Assembly (NCBI GenBank): GCA_018806985.1
Contig: JADANN010000373.1
Location: 62,001-126,000, forward strand
Source of the DNA: Angiostrongylus vasorum
Lineage: Eukaryota > Nematoda > Chromadorea > Rhabditida > Metastrongylidae
Direction of reading: 5' to 3'
DNA length: 64,000 bases
Position numbers and translations under genes: made by a program. Positions within the stretch are counted from its first letter, which is position 1; each line of letters opens with the position of its first letter. Below the pieces are notes generated by a model. The model did no database searches. It was not told the origin of the DNA and saw only the letters and a list, made by a program, of their open reading frames with translations. This document shows, piece after piece, positions 1-9,800 of the stretch.

Positions 1-433
1 AGCTAGCTCTATCGTGTATTCACACCAACCTCATCGCTGTATAGTTATAAGCCTACACGTTTTCTTTAATACGTAAACCTAATTGCAATGTACCTACAAG
101 TTAACATAACATCATCGCAATGTTATAACAAGTTTGCATGTCGCTCTTAACGTGTTCACCTCATCAGAGCCACATCGCAAGCCTACAAATAGTGTGTAAT
201 CCCTTAGTGTTTTTTGTTTGTGAGTCATGTATTACGGCCTTATATGAAATCCTTAATGCGCGCGATCTTGTGACACTGTTGAGGTATTCTAAATGCACAT
301 GGCACTGTTTTACTGGCTTATAGCAAAGATACTAACCCGCCTTAGCCTCACTTATTGATCATGACACAATATTGCAGTCTGTATTGTACCAATGTTTATA
401 TTTCGTTATTCTCAAATTATTATTGTTATAAAC
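1..433. other. No gene recognised
   Basis: AT-rich sequence with only short open frames (longest about 60 codons at 138-323) and no recognisable domain, splice-site pattern or repeat match elsewhere in the window. Confidence 0.5.
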
Positions 434-455
434 GGTCTAATTACCCAAGTTTGAG
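434..455 (+). other. SL1 spliced-leader-like 22-mer (copy 1)
   Basis: The 22 bases match the nematode SL1 leader at 21 positions; only base 4 differs (C for T). A real SL RNA gene has a splice donor (GGTAAAC-type) directly after the leader, whereas here the leader is followed by ATATTGCTTTGC, so this is not an SL RNA gene. The simplest reading is that it is the 5' end of a trans-spliced transcript that was reverse transcribed and inserted. Two small hairpin-forming stretches follow (CACGA...TCGTG near 479 and ACTTC...GAAGT near 496). The source transcript is not identified. Confidence 0.75.
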
Positions 456-589
456 ATATTGCTTTGCGACAATCACGAAAAATTCTCTCGTGGCAACTTC
501 TACGAAGTCGAGCATTCTACTCAAAGCTAGTGATCATAAGGGCGCCGAGAGCTAACTCGAAGACCTAATTTCCACTAGCAACTGCTATA

Positions 590-760
590 AACACAACGGA
601 GAAGATTTTGAAGAAGGAGTCACTATGCTCACGCAGGAATCGAGAACATCAGCACGTAAAACTCTTGAAGCGTTTTGGATGATTTCCAAAAATTTCAAAA
701 ATGAACCGCAGAGTGGAGTGTCTTGGCGCCATTCTTCAGGCTAATCCAATGACCTGACAC
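590..760 (+). pseudogene. Penelope-like element, end of GIY-YIG domain (fragment)
   Basis: Translation reads HNGEDFEEGVTMLTQESRTS followed by ARKTLEAFWMISKN, the C-terminal end of the GIY-YIG endonuclease of PLEs; the same residues occur at 32150-32500 and 38740-39090. The upstream catalytic part is missing, so the piece is 5'-truncated and inactive. Confidence 0.7.
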
Positions 761-1544
761 AGACACAGTTATCGCCCATGTATTACTTTGTGCGGCTGGT
801 ATCCATCAACTAACTTAAATACGTACAACGAATAAACGGTAGGTGTTTAAATAAAGCTGTTTCTTATGCGAATATAAATTTGTTTGTTATGTTTTAATGC
901 TAGGGTTATGAAAGTGTTTGGGTGAGTAGATCGCATCTCGATTTGAACTTTCCACTGCAAAACCGCCAAAACGTCAGCTATTGTATCCTAATAAATTCTA
1001 TAATAACAACGTCGTGTCTGCTTATTGAAGAAAAAACATCGAATTGTAAAAAAGTTGGAGTATCGTAAGAGAAATTAGAGACCTACTGCTGTAATTCGAA
1101 TAGTGTGGGGATGGATGTGGAATACATGTATCCCTCCCAAGGTATACTCTGCTTAGTGTACACTTTACTATTAGTGTTTCATCTGTAGGTTCTTAAGTAG
1201 AGAGAGAAAGAGAGGCTGATTAGCATTGATGGACGGGTTAGCGATGACGACGAGAACGACGACGAAGGCAGAAACTAGTGATTTCGTAAGAACGCAGACG
1301 GCTTCACTCTGTGAGCTTGTACCTTCAAAAGACAGCATGTACTTGTCGGATACTCAGACATACCACTGTTAATTTCAGAAATTTATAAATAAGGAACGAC
1401 CAGTGACTGGGTTTGAGGCTCAGCGAGCGGAGTTGTATGGTACAATGAGTGAAATCTGTTCTCATTAAACCCGCACAATGTGGAAACCAAATTGATTCCA
1501 AGATGATTCTATTTCACGACCCAGGTTTTCTGCTCTAGCACTTT
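761..1544. other. No gene recognised
   Basis: The first part (to about 850) resembles PLE 3' sequence. The rest shows no open frame of note. A purine-rich GACGACGAGAACGACGACG run lies near 1246. Confidence 0.4.
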
Positions 1545-1850
1545 TTTACCTACTTATCGTGACTTGTCGTCACATCTATTGTGTATTCCAGCACTTCTTG
1601 CACTCTACTCGGTGTCCTCCCATTTATCGTCCATGACGATCGTCGAATATTTCGTGTGTTGTTTCGGCTGCTGCTTAGGGATTTCGTCTTCTTCATGAAT
1701 GTCGCATAATGTTCGTAGAGTAGATTTTTTCTTGCAGTCTTGAAGAGCATCCCCGGATAGATTGGAGAAGATCTTTGGGAAGGGTCGAACCAGCACCTTG
1801 CCTCTTAATAGACTGCATCACAAACGACTGTCCTAATGTTTTCCACTCAG
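1545..1850 (-). repeat. SINE-B: tRNA-like repeat with coding-like body
   Basis: On the minus strand a tRNA-like head comes first, with a box-A-like GTGATGCAGT and a box-B-like GGTTCGACCC near 1782-1830. It is followed by a body that can be read as DIHEEDEIPKQQPKQHTKYS. A second copy at 41285-41600 (minus) has the same order and reads DIHKEDEILKQQLKQHTKYA. The tRNA-like head and dispersed copies point to a SINE; the coding-like body may have been captured from a gene. Confidence 0.5.
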
Positions 1851-2414
1851 TGCTCTAGTATTAATAAGGTTTAGGCAGGCTAGAGTCATGGCTATTCAAG
1901 ACTGACAAGAGCCACCTAGGTTCGATCAAAAAGTGCATGGTGAGTTATCTCGGACTATCGTATCTTTCAGGAGTTGGAATCTTACACTATTTTTATAATT
2001 ACTGAAATAGGAATCGTTAGTTGAATCTCTTAAAATCATGTGTGCTAATTTTTATTCTTAGCAAGGTAGATAATATAAAAGACTGGGTAGAAAAAAGCAT
2101 TTATCTGCGACTAAACCTTGCTTTTCCATATTCGTTAAACGGAAAGCGAATGATACGAAAGAGCACTTTGTTTTATCTTTTTTTTTCTTGTAGACGAAAA
2201 TTTGTGCTATGGATTTCAGTGCTTGTGTGGCTTTTTGCCACTTTGATTTTCTTGTGGCAAACGGTCTTTTGTGTTTGATGTCGTGGATGCGAAACATCTT
2301 AATCTTCCTCAAAAAATTGGTGAACTAATTTGTGTGTTAAAGAAGGACGTGCGTAATGTAGTGGTTGAGAATGCCTGCAATGTATACGATGTCGTCGATT
2401 CGATCTCGTACTTT
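1851..2414. other. Unassigned; short frame with one hydrophobic segment
   Basis: An 85-codon plus-strand frame (2021-2278) ends in a strongly hydrophobic stretch (FVLWISVLVWLFATLIFLWQ) preceded by TTTTTTTTTCTTGTAG, which could be a splice acceptor. There is no homologue in the window and no family was recognised; chance is likely in AT-rich DNA. Confidence 0.2.
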
Positions 2415-3820
2415 GGGCTATGCGAGCTTGTCACAACGACCAAGACCATGCATGCTAACTCGCAATTCCGGAAGACCACCCCTCAACGATGGACGTGAGA
2501 GTCTCTCAAACGGAAAGTGGCATAACGAAATAGACCACGTTGTAATAAATTGAAGGTTTCGACTAAACGATTTCCGCTGTTGTGCCCACAAATTCAGTGG
2601 AGTAAACAGACCGTCTCACCCTAAGGGAAAGATTTCGCCTGCGCTGGAAACGACAAAGAAGCAGTTAAACTCAAAAAGCGAAGTCCCTAATTCCACCATA
2701 AACTAAGTTTGATATAGTTTATTAGTTAGCTATGGGGAAAAATGCCGTTCCTGATAGCAGCGATGAGGAACACGGTTTGTTCTTTTAACGTCTCCACACT
2801 CGTGCTATGGAATTCGACAGTCTAAAGATCACCAAGAGGCAATCTTTTCTCTAGAAACACTAGTGCCGATACGACGTCATGTAGACGCACAAGTTGCAGG
2901 AAATCATAACTCACGCCCGAACTTGCAAGAAAATATAGACATCTTGTAGATAAAAGAAGGTCTTAAAGAGAGAAGAGCAGTAGCAATGGTCGAAGCTGCA
3001 AAGGCTGGGAAAAGCGTTCGTAAACCCTACCGAAGATTTACCACATACAAAACCAGGACGATTGCAATAAAACGCCCGGAATCAACATTTACAGCGTCCA
3101 GAAAGGCAAAGGAAAAACTCATTCACCAATATTGTTCGGATCTCTTCATTAACCAAGTTGCCCTTGCCCTCATATAAGATAGAGATGGATAGATATGTCG
3201 TCCCACCTGTTCTTCCTTCCGAAATCCAACACGCTTCTTCGTCAGTGAGAAATCCAACAAGACCAGGTCCAGACGGGATAATATTTAAACACCTGAAGAA
3301 CCTTTCACCAGTCCTCGAAAATACACTGGCTCGGCTTCACAACCAGTCTGAATTCAAGCTTCCTATTTAATGGAGGACTAGCAAGACTGTACTGTTATTC
3401 GAGAAGGGTGAACTCCACGATATCGTCAACTATCGCTCAGTCAGGTTGCTGTCCGTCTTCTAGAAACTTCACACCCGAATCATCCTAAACAGGAATCAAA
3501 AACGCTGTACGAAGGGCAGCCATGCGAATAAGTTGGGTTTCGAAAAGGATTTAGTATGATGGACCACATTCACATGATAACAAGACTCGTTGAAACAACG
3601 TGAGAGTACAAAATATTGTTGTCTTGTTTTCATCGATTTAAAGAAAGCCTTTGACTGAACTGAGATAGTAGCAGTCAAAGGAAGCCTTTGATTGTCAGGG
3701 AGATCTTACTCATTACATAAAAATTTTTTTCGACAGCTGTACAAAAATTTCACAACTAAGGTATCACCATTCTGCAACGATATTAACATCTACGTCAAAA
3801 GAGTGGTTAGACACTTTGAG
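2415..3820 (+). mobile_element. RTE-type LINE fragment (endonuclease end, linker, RT start), decayed
   Basis: It reads through the end of the AP endonuclease (HANSQFRKTTPQRWT near 2452), a basic linker, then the reverse-transcriptase N-terminus with RNPTRPGPDGIIFKHLKNLS near 3250 and YRSVRLLSVF near 3430. Several in-frame stops and frameshifts are present. It ends in the region matching INIDVKRVVRQGD of the 7.4 kb copy, just before a SINE-C insertion. Non-LTR retrotransposons of this type copy themselves by target-primed reverse transcription; this copy is dead. Confidence 0.85.
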
Positions 3821-3937
3821 TGATAGAATGCATCAGAAATCACGGTGTTCCTTCTCTCTCCGAAGAGATATGGGAGCTTTCCGCTTTTGATCATTTTTTT
3901 CACCGCACATGGGTGACTGCTGGTGGCAAAACATCGG

Positions 3938-4090
3938 TAACACTAGCTGAGGGACAGGCGAAACGAAGGACCCGCATGGTGTGGTGGTGAGCGCGCTACT
4001 CCCCTGGAAAGGACAATAGCGCGTTCGTTCCCCACCGTAGACACCTGCGGTCCGGAGTTTTGCAAATATCTTAGCATCATCAACTGGTTT
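3938..4090 (+). repeat. SINE-C arm (tRNA-like, forward)
   Basis: Member of the most abundant repeat of the window. Order on this strand: CTAGCTGAG.GACAGGCGAAACG, CATGGTGTGGTGGTGAGCGCG (box-A-like), GCGTTCGTTCCCCACC (box-B-like), then GGTCCGGAGTTTTGCAAATA and GCATCAT. Directly follows the RTE fragment. Confidence 0.7.
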
Positions 4091-4465
4091 TCGTTACACC
4101 TTAACTGTGCGGATAATTCAGATTGCTGTTCATAGGACAAATCATGAAACGCGAACATCATGTCACGCTTAAAACATTTTGAGATGTTATGTTTACGGCT
4201 GTTCAGTCTTACAGTGATCTTAAAAACACAGGTAGTTTCATGTTAAATCTGGTTGCATGAGTGAAACGTTGAAACCATACAAAACATGTGAAACATTAAA
4301 TAAAGTGAAAAAAAGAAGCACCGATTTTCTATTTTGGTGAAAAACACGTTTCTTTGAAAAGAAAGCTCTCGAAGCTGACTGTGTCTCAATCTCACCTTTT
4401 TCGGAAGAAAAAAATTATTTTTGAGATTAGTTTTTTAGTTAACAGACTATTTTCAAATGTAACCA

Positions 4466-4610
4466 CAGCGGTGTTGAGATATTTGCAAAACTCGGGACCG
4501 CAGGTGTCTGCGGTGGGGAACGAACGCGCTATTATCCTTTCTGGGGGGTAACGCGTTCACCACCACACCATGTAGGTCATTCGCATCGCCTGTCTCTTAG
4601 CTAGTTCTTA
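4466..4610 (-). repeat. SINE-C arm (reverse)
   Basis: Same family as 3938-4090 in the opposite orientation, about 380 bp away, so the two could form one long inverted repeat. The intervening sequence (4091-4465) has no gene and is unlike the centre of the 26.6, 27.8 and 46.2 kb dimers, so this pair may be two independent insertions. Confidence 0.65.
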
Positions 4611-4755
4611 TTTTCAAATGATTCTTGTTGCTAGGGCCGATTGCACATCGGTTGCTTGTTAAAAGGAACAAAAAATCACCTGCAAAAGATAACCTTCACA
4701 GTTGTTTGATTTTCAAATGATAACAAACATACTTTAGTATAGCAATTTCTTTCAG

Positions 4756-5086
4756 TCCCGGTTATGCAGCCGAAATGCGTAATCTTTGGCTATACAGTGA
4801 CTGCAATATGCAACATTTCGTGCATGGTGGACTATCGGTCCGAAGTTTTGCCCAATCCTGCCACAGTGTTGTCAATTTCAGGAACGCTCACTGTTCGAAT
4901 TAATTCATACTAAACAGTAAAGTGTTCCAAAAACAAAATAGAATTTCGTAGACCACAAAAGTGATCATGGCGAAGTGGTCGAGAGAGATGTGGCAAGGCG
5001 TACAGATCAGAGTGATTCGAACCTTGGCATCGTGTCTGTTTGGGTTGACTTTATCCTCGGCATCTTACCACCGTCTCATGAAATGA
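4756..5086 (+). pseudogene. Secreted-protein family, copy 3: last two exons only
   Basis: Two exons are readable. Exon 4 (4756-4892, after a TTTCTTTCAG acceptor) reads PVMQPKCVIFGYTVTAICNI and ends at SISGTLT. Exon 5 (4952-5086) reads TTKVIMAKWSREMWQGV, then RVIRTLASC, and stops after LMK. The intron between them is 59 nt with GT-AG ends, the same length as the matching intron of the complete gene at 34989-37744, and phases agree. Exons 1-3 were not found upstream, where decayed RTE and SINE-C sequence lies. It is therefore a 5'-truncated paralogue, although both remaining exons are open. The protein ends about 12 residues earlier than copy 1, and the GPFG motif of copy 1 is CLFG here. Confidence 0.75.
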
Positions 5087-5089
5087 GAC

Positions 5090-6190
5090 GCCGTCCAAGA
5101 ACTGTTTGTGGTAGACTTTTCATTATGCTGGATTTTGCATCGTTACTTTGAGTAAGAAATAATATAGTTAACCACAAAGTGTTCAAATTCAAAGGAAACT
5201 TATTCCAAGGAAACTTAGAAGCTGTGTCAATGTCCAATACACTAAGAATATTTGATGAGCCTGTAGTTAGCCGTTTAAAAAAATCCACATGTACCTGAGA
5301 AGTGAGAAAAAGATCTAGATGTTTTCCATTGAAAATTTTTCTTGCAGTTGCTAAAAAAAACAAGATTGAAGAAGGATCCAAAGTTTAAATAGCCAACGGG
5401 ACTTAGAATAGATCAACTAATTTGATTTGAAGATCTAATTTTCATTAAACCTTTGCAAAGACTAATAAACGTTTAATTTTCCATTGATAAGCCAGAACGA
5501 TGTTGATAAGAAGAGTTTATTCGGCCGACGTGTCTGCGCCTTCATCTTGTTCAGAGCCAGAGTGATCTAACTCGATTGACAAAGAAAGTTGTTTTCTGAA
5601 ATACTGCTACTCTCTGTGCTTGCTGACAATGATGCAGACTGCTGTGTGATGGATTTCCCGAAAACAAAAAGCGAACGATTATCAACGGCCAATCACCATC
5701 AACAATCGTATTGTATAAAAAGCACGGCCAAGTGAGGAAACCTCATTCAAGCAATGCTGCACTGGATTCTACTCGATGCAATCATGAAGATCCACATCGG
5801 AAGGTTTCCACATAGAAATACCTGAGCGTTCACAACATTTTATCACATACAGAGTCCATCACTGTTTCACGAGAGTGATCGACGTCCCTCGATAGACAAC
5901 CGGTAGGCTTCTTTACTAATTCTACAAAATTGTCACACCTTTATACGGCATTGCTTGCAACATTGAAATATTCAGTACGACTTGTATACAGTATGAAACG
6001 TTACCATCTAGAACCCTACCACTATTTGGAGTGCTCATTCAATAATTTAAATCATTTGTCCATGTTTTGACCATTTTGAGTACCTTGTTCATCATGTGGT
6101 TACCATATAGGTTTTTATCGTTATGTATGTTTTTTTGAAGCTTTTGGCGTAATGTTTACTATTTGTATACTGCCTTTTACTAGCTTACAC
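5090..6190. other. No gene recognised; one decayed hammerhead-like PLE end
   Basis: A 101-codon minus-strand frame (5076-5381) lies antisense to the copy-3 tail and in AT-rich DNA, with no recognisable domain. At about 5525-5570 (minus) a GGCTCTGAACAAGATG...ACGTCGGCC segment is a degenerate version of the hammerhead-like motif described at 39491. Confidence 0.35.
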
Positions 6191-6194
6191 GGCA

Positions 6195-6380
6195 GGATAT
6201 TATTTGTGAAGGAACCACAATGATGCTGAGATATTTGGAAAACTCCGGGGCGCAGGTGTCTGCGGTGGGGAACGAACGGCTATTGTCCTTTCCAGGAAGT
6301 AACGCGCTCACCACCACACAATACGGGTCCTTCGTTTCGCCTGTCTCTCAGCTAGTTCTGTCGATCACTGCCATCAGCAA
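6195..6380 (-). repeat. SINE-C arm (reverse)
   Basis: Contains GATGCTGAGATATTTGGAAA, GGTGGGGAACGAACG and CGTTTCGCCTGTCTCTCAGC, the family signature read on the opposite strand. Confidence 0.7.
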
Positions 6381-6449
6381 TGACCTGTCTTTTTTCTTTA
6401 TGTATGTCTTCGAAGCTTTTAGCTTAGTAAATTGCATATCAGTTTACCC

Positions 6450-6500
6450 TTCCAGGCTCTGAAGAAGACGATACTGCCCAAACGTCAACTACTGTTGCAC
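6450..6500 (+). other. PLE end with degenerate hammerhead-like motif
   Basis: CCAGGCTCTGAAGAAGACGA followed by AAACGTCAACT. It keeps the CTGANGA box but the helix II strands (GACGA/TGCC) and the GAAA box (CAAA) have decayed. Related motifs occur at 7328, 18602, 19870, 31879, 32648, 39260, 39491, 49745 and 52813. Confidence 0.45.
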
Positions 6501-6639
6501 TGTACGTGTGTTTTTTGTGCGGAGCTAAAGGTATTCTTTATAACAACTTCGCGACTTCTGAAAAAAGATAAACGACGGGAAAACGACACACTTGTGATCC
6601 AATGACGAGTTAATGGAGAGTCCATCCTGGGAACGACAA

Positions 6640-6640
<1 letters not shown>

Positions 6641-6694
<54 letters not shown>

Positions 6695-6725
6695 CATACA
6701 TATATGCATGTGCATATATATAGGC
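6641..6725. repeat. (TA)n microsatellite
   Basis: Alternating TA with a few C interruptions (TACATA). Open frames across it are an artefact of the repeat. Confidence 0.95.
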
Positions 6726-6989
6726 ATATATGTTTGTCGCTTGTTTATCTTTATATCTTAACAGCCCTCCGTCGTTCAATTATCAGTAGTTCTTCTATTC
6801 GTTAATGTGGCGCGTCAAAGCTATCTAGTGAGCGTAATTGGCTCAAGATACAAGGAAAACGTCACACTTCCTATGTGGAAGCCTCTATTTTTGCAATTTT
6901 AGCGATGTGGTACCCATCAATGGCTAAAATTTTTCATGTTCAAGAAAACATTTCAGTAGGCGAACATAGAATGCACAGACATGATGGAG

Positions 6990-7200
6990 AGGATTTCCAG
7001 TCAAGTTCACAAGTCATACTCCTCATATAGGATTCCAAAACTTCAGTGCGTAAAAGTCTTGAAGCACTTTTGATCAACTATAAAAAATCCAAAAATGAAC
7101 AACAAGAAGACTGCCTTGTGACAACGTGTGAGATCAAGCCATTCTTCAGATCGATTTTATTCTATCTGAACCACGCAGTTTTCTCGCCCATGTAAGACGT
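6990..7200 (+). pseudogene. Penelope-like element, GIY-YIG end (decayed)
   Basis: Reads RHDGEDFQ, then the VRKSLEALLINYKKSKNEQ region, equivalent to the HNGEDFE...ARKTLEAFW segment at 590-760. Followed at about 7320-7365 by another decayed hammerhead-like PLE end (GGCTCTTAAGAAGGCGATAT...GAAACGTCGGC). Confidence 0.6.
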
Positions 7201-7367
7201 TGCGCGGCTAGTTCCAATAGTAACAGGAAAGCTGAGGGACAACAGAATTGTGAGTAATTTCCATGATCGATTGTCTAATAACGTCTGAAGCGTTTTTTAT
7301 GATAATTGCTTACCAATATACCCTTCCAGGCTCTTAAGAAGGCGATATTGTGGAAACGTCGGCTTTA

Positions 7368-8765
7368 CTATGCAAGGTCCCTACCCAGAGGAAGACCAGC
7401 AAGACCGTGTTATTGTTCAAGAAGGGTGAACTACACGATGTCGGAAACTATCGCCCAATCTGCTTAGTGCCTATCGTCTACAAAGTTTTTCACTCGAGTC
7501 ATCCTAAACAGGATTGACAGAACAGTAGACAAAAGGCAGCCAAGTGAGCAAGCACGGGTTCAGAAAAGGATATAGTGCAATGCACCACATCCACCGATAA
7601 CAAGACACATCGAAGTATTGCGAGAGTACAAAAGATCGTCCCTGTCCCACTTTCATCGATTTGAACAAGGCCTTTGACTCAACAGAGATAGAAGCAGTCA
7701 TGGAAGCCCTTGATAATTGGGCAGTCCTTCGCATAAAGAATCTCGTGAGTTGTACAAAAATTTCACAACCAAGATATCACGATTATATAACGATATTAAC
7801 ATTGACGTCAAAAGAGTGGTTAGACAAGGCGATACCATCTCGCCAAAATTAGTTACAGCCACTCTCCAGAACGTCATGCGAACATCGGAATGGGGTAATA
7901 TGGGAGTGAAAACCGATGGTCGGCAGTTACACCATCTTCGCGTTGCTAATGATATCGTCCTTGTAGCACCAAACATTAGCCAAGCGGAACGTATGCTTGA
8001 CGACTTTGATAAAGCCTGTGGAAAGATTGGTCTTCGACTAAATCTCACAAAAACGATGTTCATGAAGAGCGGATTGGTTTCGTTTGCCCCATTCACGCTC
8101 AACAGAACGCATATCTCCAATTGCTCCAGTTATGTCTATCTAGGTCGGGAAATCAATACGATTAACTCTTTCTTTCGAGTTGAGCAGAAGGAAACGGGCG
8201 GCTTGGGGAGCATCGATGAAGCAGTGGGGAGAATAAAGAACACCCGACTCCGTGCTTACCTTTTCGACTCAACGGCGCTTTCTGCGTTAACGTAGACGTC
8301 AGAAACCTAGCGGCTGCGTAAACAGAATGAAAAATCACTCAGCGTTATTGAATGCGCAGTCGAAAGAACGATGCTAGGAGTATCCCGTATCATCACGCAA
8401 GTAAGGAGATGGATCCGAAGCTTCGACCCGCGTCAACGATCAGAAATCAAAGATGTCGTTCTGTACGCGAAACAGTCGAAGACGGGCCGAACACGTAATG
8501 CGTATGAACGACAACCGATTGACAAGAGCCGTTATTGACTGGATTCCTCGGGATGGTAAACGCACTGCAGGAAGGCCACCGACCCGATGGTCATAGTTCT
8601 TCACAAAAAACCTAAAAAAAAGAGATATGATGCTCAACGAGTCCCTAGAGCTATCAAAACCCAGTGGGCTACTCTTGCACGCAATAGGGAAAGATGGAAG
8701 GTTTACTGGCGTCCGGTCGTGTCACTCGACGATCAAGGCGTCTGCAGGTGATACATGTGATTTAC
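7368..8765 (+). mobile_element. RTE-type LINE fragment: RT and C-terminal domain to 3' end
   Basis: Begins inside the reverse transcriptase (WRKTSKTVLLFKKGELHD-like) and reaches the element's 3' end. A 192-codon open frame (7717-8295) covers RT motifs: VRQGDTISPKL (about 7813-7848), then VANDIVLVAP at 7942-7971 where active copies have the A-D-D catalytic pair, then LNLTKTMFM and YVYLGREINT. The first catalytic Asp is Asn here. After a stop at 8293 the C-terminal domain continues with RTMLGVSRI and QWATLARNRERWKVYWRP near 8669-8725. Frameshifts upstream of 7717 confirm decay. Confidence 0.9.
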
Positions 8766-8883
8766 CAGTTCAAGACATAACTGGCTCAGTGCTTTTCATT
8801 TTAAACCTGAGCACCTTTATGCGGCCAAAGACTATGTTTCATGAAACAATTTTATGGATAGAAGAACCAAGTAGCTCGTTAGC

Positions 8884-9110
8884 AGAGGGCGGATGGCACA
8901 GTGGTATTGATGTCCGTCATCACGAGCATGGTGTTAGTACAATTCCACTCCAGGCTAACCAACCCTCTCATCCCCGTGGCGTCGGGAAATTGATACCGGC
9001 CTTGTCTGGGAAAAATTGCATTGCTCCCTGCAGTCCAATTGGCAATGCTCCACTTCGGCTATATCGGGTCTCCAAGGAGAATTGCTCGACCAGCATTCTA
9101 CGACATTCAA
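8884..9110 (+). repeat. SINE-A: tRNA-derived SINE
   Basis: Head with box-A-like GGATGGCACAGTGGTATTG and box-B-like segment ending ACAATTCCACTCC, then a body with GGCGTCGGGAAATTGATACC similar to GGTCGACAAATTGGTACCAG of other copies (22183, 23112, 43860). Lies directly against the 3' end of the RTE fragment and the SL1-tagged sequence. Confidence 0.5.
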
Positions 9111-9247
9111 GGTGAAGCGAAAACCCTCAAGCAGCAATCGAAGCCACACGTGTAACGGCTCAAACAAAAGAATATAAAGAGCGTTCGTGGGATTGAGTAA
9201 GACTGCAGAATTGTTTGTAGGTTGCCTCAAACTTGGGTGATTAAACC
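9105..9247 (-). other. SL1-tagged retrocopy of a transcribed repeat
   Basis: On the minus strand the SL1-like 22-mer (9247-9226, one mismatch: C for T at base 9) joins directly to GCAACCTACAAACAATTC and runs on through TTTATATTCTTTTGTTTGAG to about 9105. The related sequence at 9385-9460 (minus) has CTCACAG in place of the leader immediately before GCACCTTACCAACAATTC. A leader joined exactly where the other copy has an AG acceptor is what trans-splicing followed by reverse transcription would produce. The short frame 9230-8955 starts inside the leader and is not a credible gene. Confidence 0.65.
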
Positions 9248-9384
9248 TTTATCCGTGTATACATGCTATTTACACCACAATGCAATGCAATGAGATTTGT
9301 AATGTATGTACAATAAATTACAAGTGGGGTGGTTCAGTGGGTTTTTTACCTAATAAAATGCATTAACAATAGTGCATGCACCAA

Positions 9385-9460
9385 GGTAACGGCTCACAGC
9401 ACAAGAATATAAAGAGCGTTCACGGGAGTGAGTAAGAGTGGAGAATTGTTGGTAAGGTGC
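9385..9460 (-). repeat. Paralogue of the SL1-tagged sequence, with AG acceptor
   Basis: Minus strand reads GCTCACAG, then GCACCTTACCAACAATTC and TCACTCCCGTGAACGCTC, ending TTACCTTGGTGCATGC. A third, shorter relative is at about 9930-9980 (minus; TTTATATTATTTTGTTTGAT). Source of the repeat not recognised. Confidence 0.5.
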
Positions 9461-9600
9461 CTGTGAGCAATGGAAGTATTTAACTTATGTTAACACACAC
9501 AACGTAATTAGACGAGAATCAACGATAACATTAATGTATCAGCAATGCAAGAGCTGAAGATTACACTTCATATCATTACGACCTAAGCAAATGAATCCGC

Positions 9601-9800
9601 GAGGAAAGATCAAGCAGGGAGGGAGACAATGATGGAGCTGGTGACGGCGCTCTCCAACGCGTCGCCGGGCCAAACGACGGTGCTAGTGGGCGTGGCTAAG
9701 TCTAAGCGAGCGGCGTGCCCATTGGCCAGAACAGGGACATAGACGCAGGGCACGCATGCGGCGTTGTAGCAACGCGGTCCCCATCGACCCATAGAATGTA
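9601..9800 (-). other. GC-rich island with a 60-codon open frame
   Basis: Strikingly GC-rich against an AT-rich background. The minus strand is open from ATG at 9792 to TGA near 9612 and reads MGRWGPRCYNAACVPCVYVP onward, with many codons ending in G or C. No family recognised. Could be an exon of a gene with different base composition, a horizontally acquired piece, or a GC-rich repeat body. Confidence 0.3.

Noticed and set aside
434..560. An SL RNA gene
   Set aside because: The leader is present but the splice donor, Sm site and typical SL RNA body are not; the sequence goes straight into ATATTGC.
5076..5381. 101-codon minus frame
   Set aside because: Overlaps antisense to the copy-3 exon end and has low-complexity AT-driven codons; no homologue in the window.
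6485..6779. Two 80-84 codon minus frames rich in Tyr and Ile
   Set aside because: They are translations of the (TA)n microsatellite.
8955..9230. 91-codon minus frame as a gene
   Set aside because: It begins within the SL1-like leader with a non-ATG codon and crosses a SINE; no domain.
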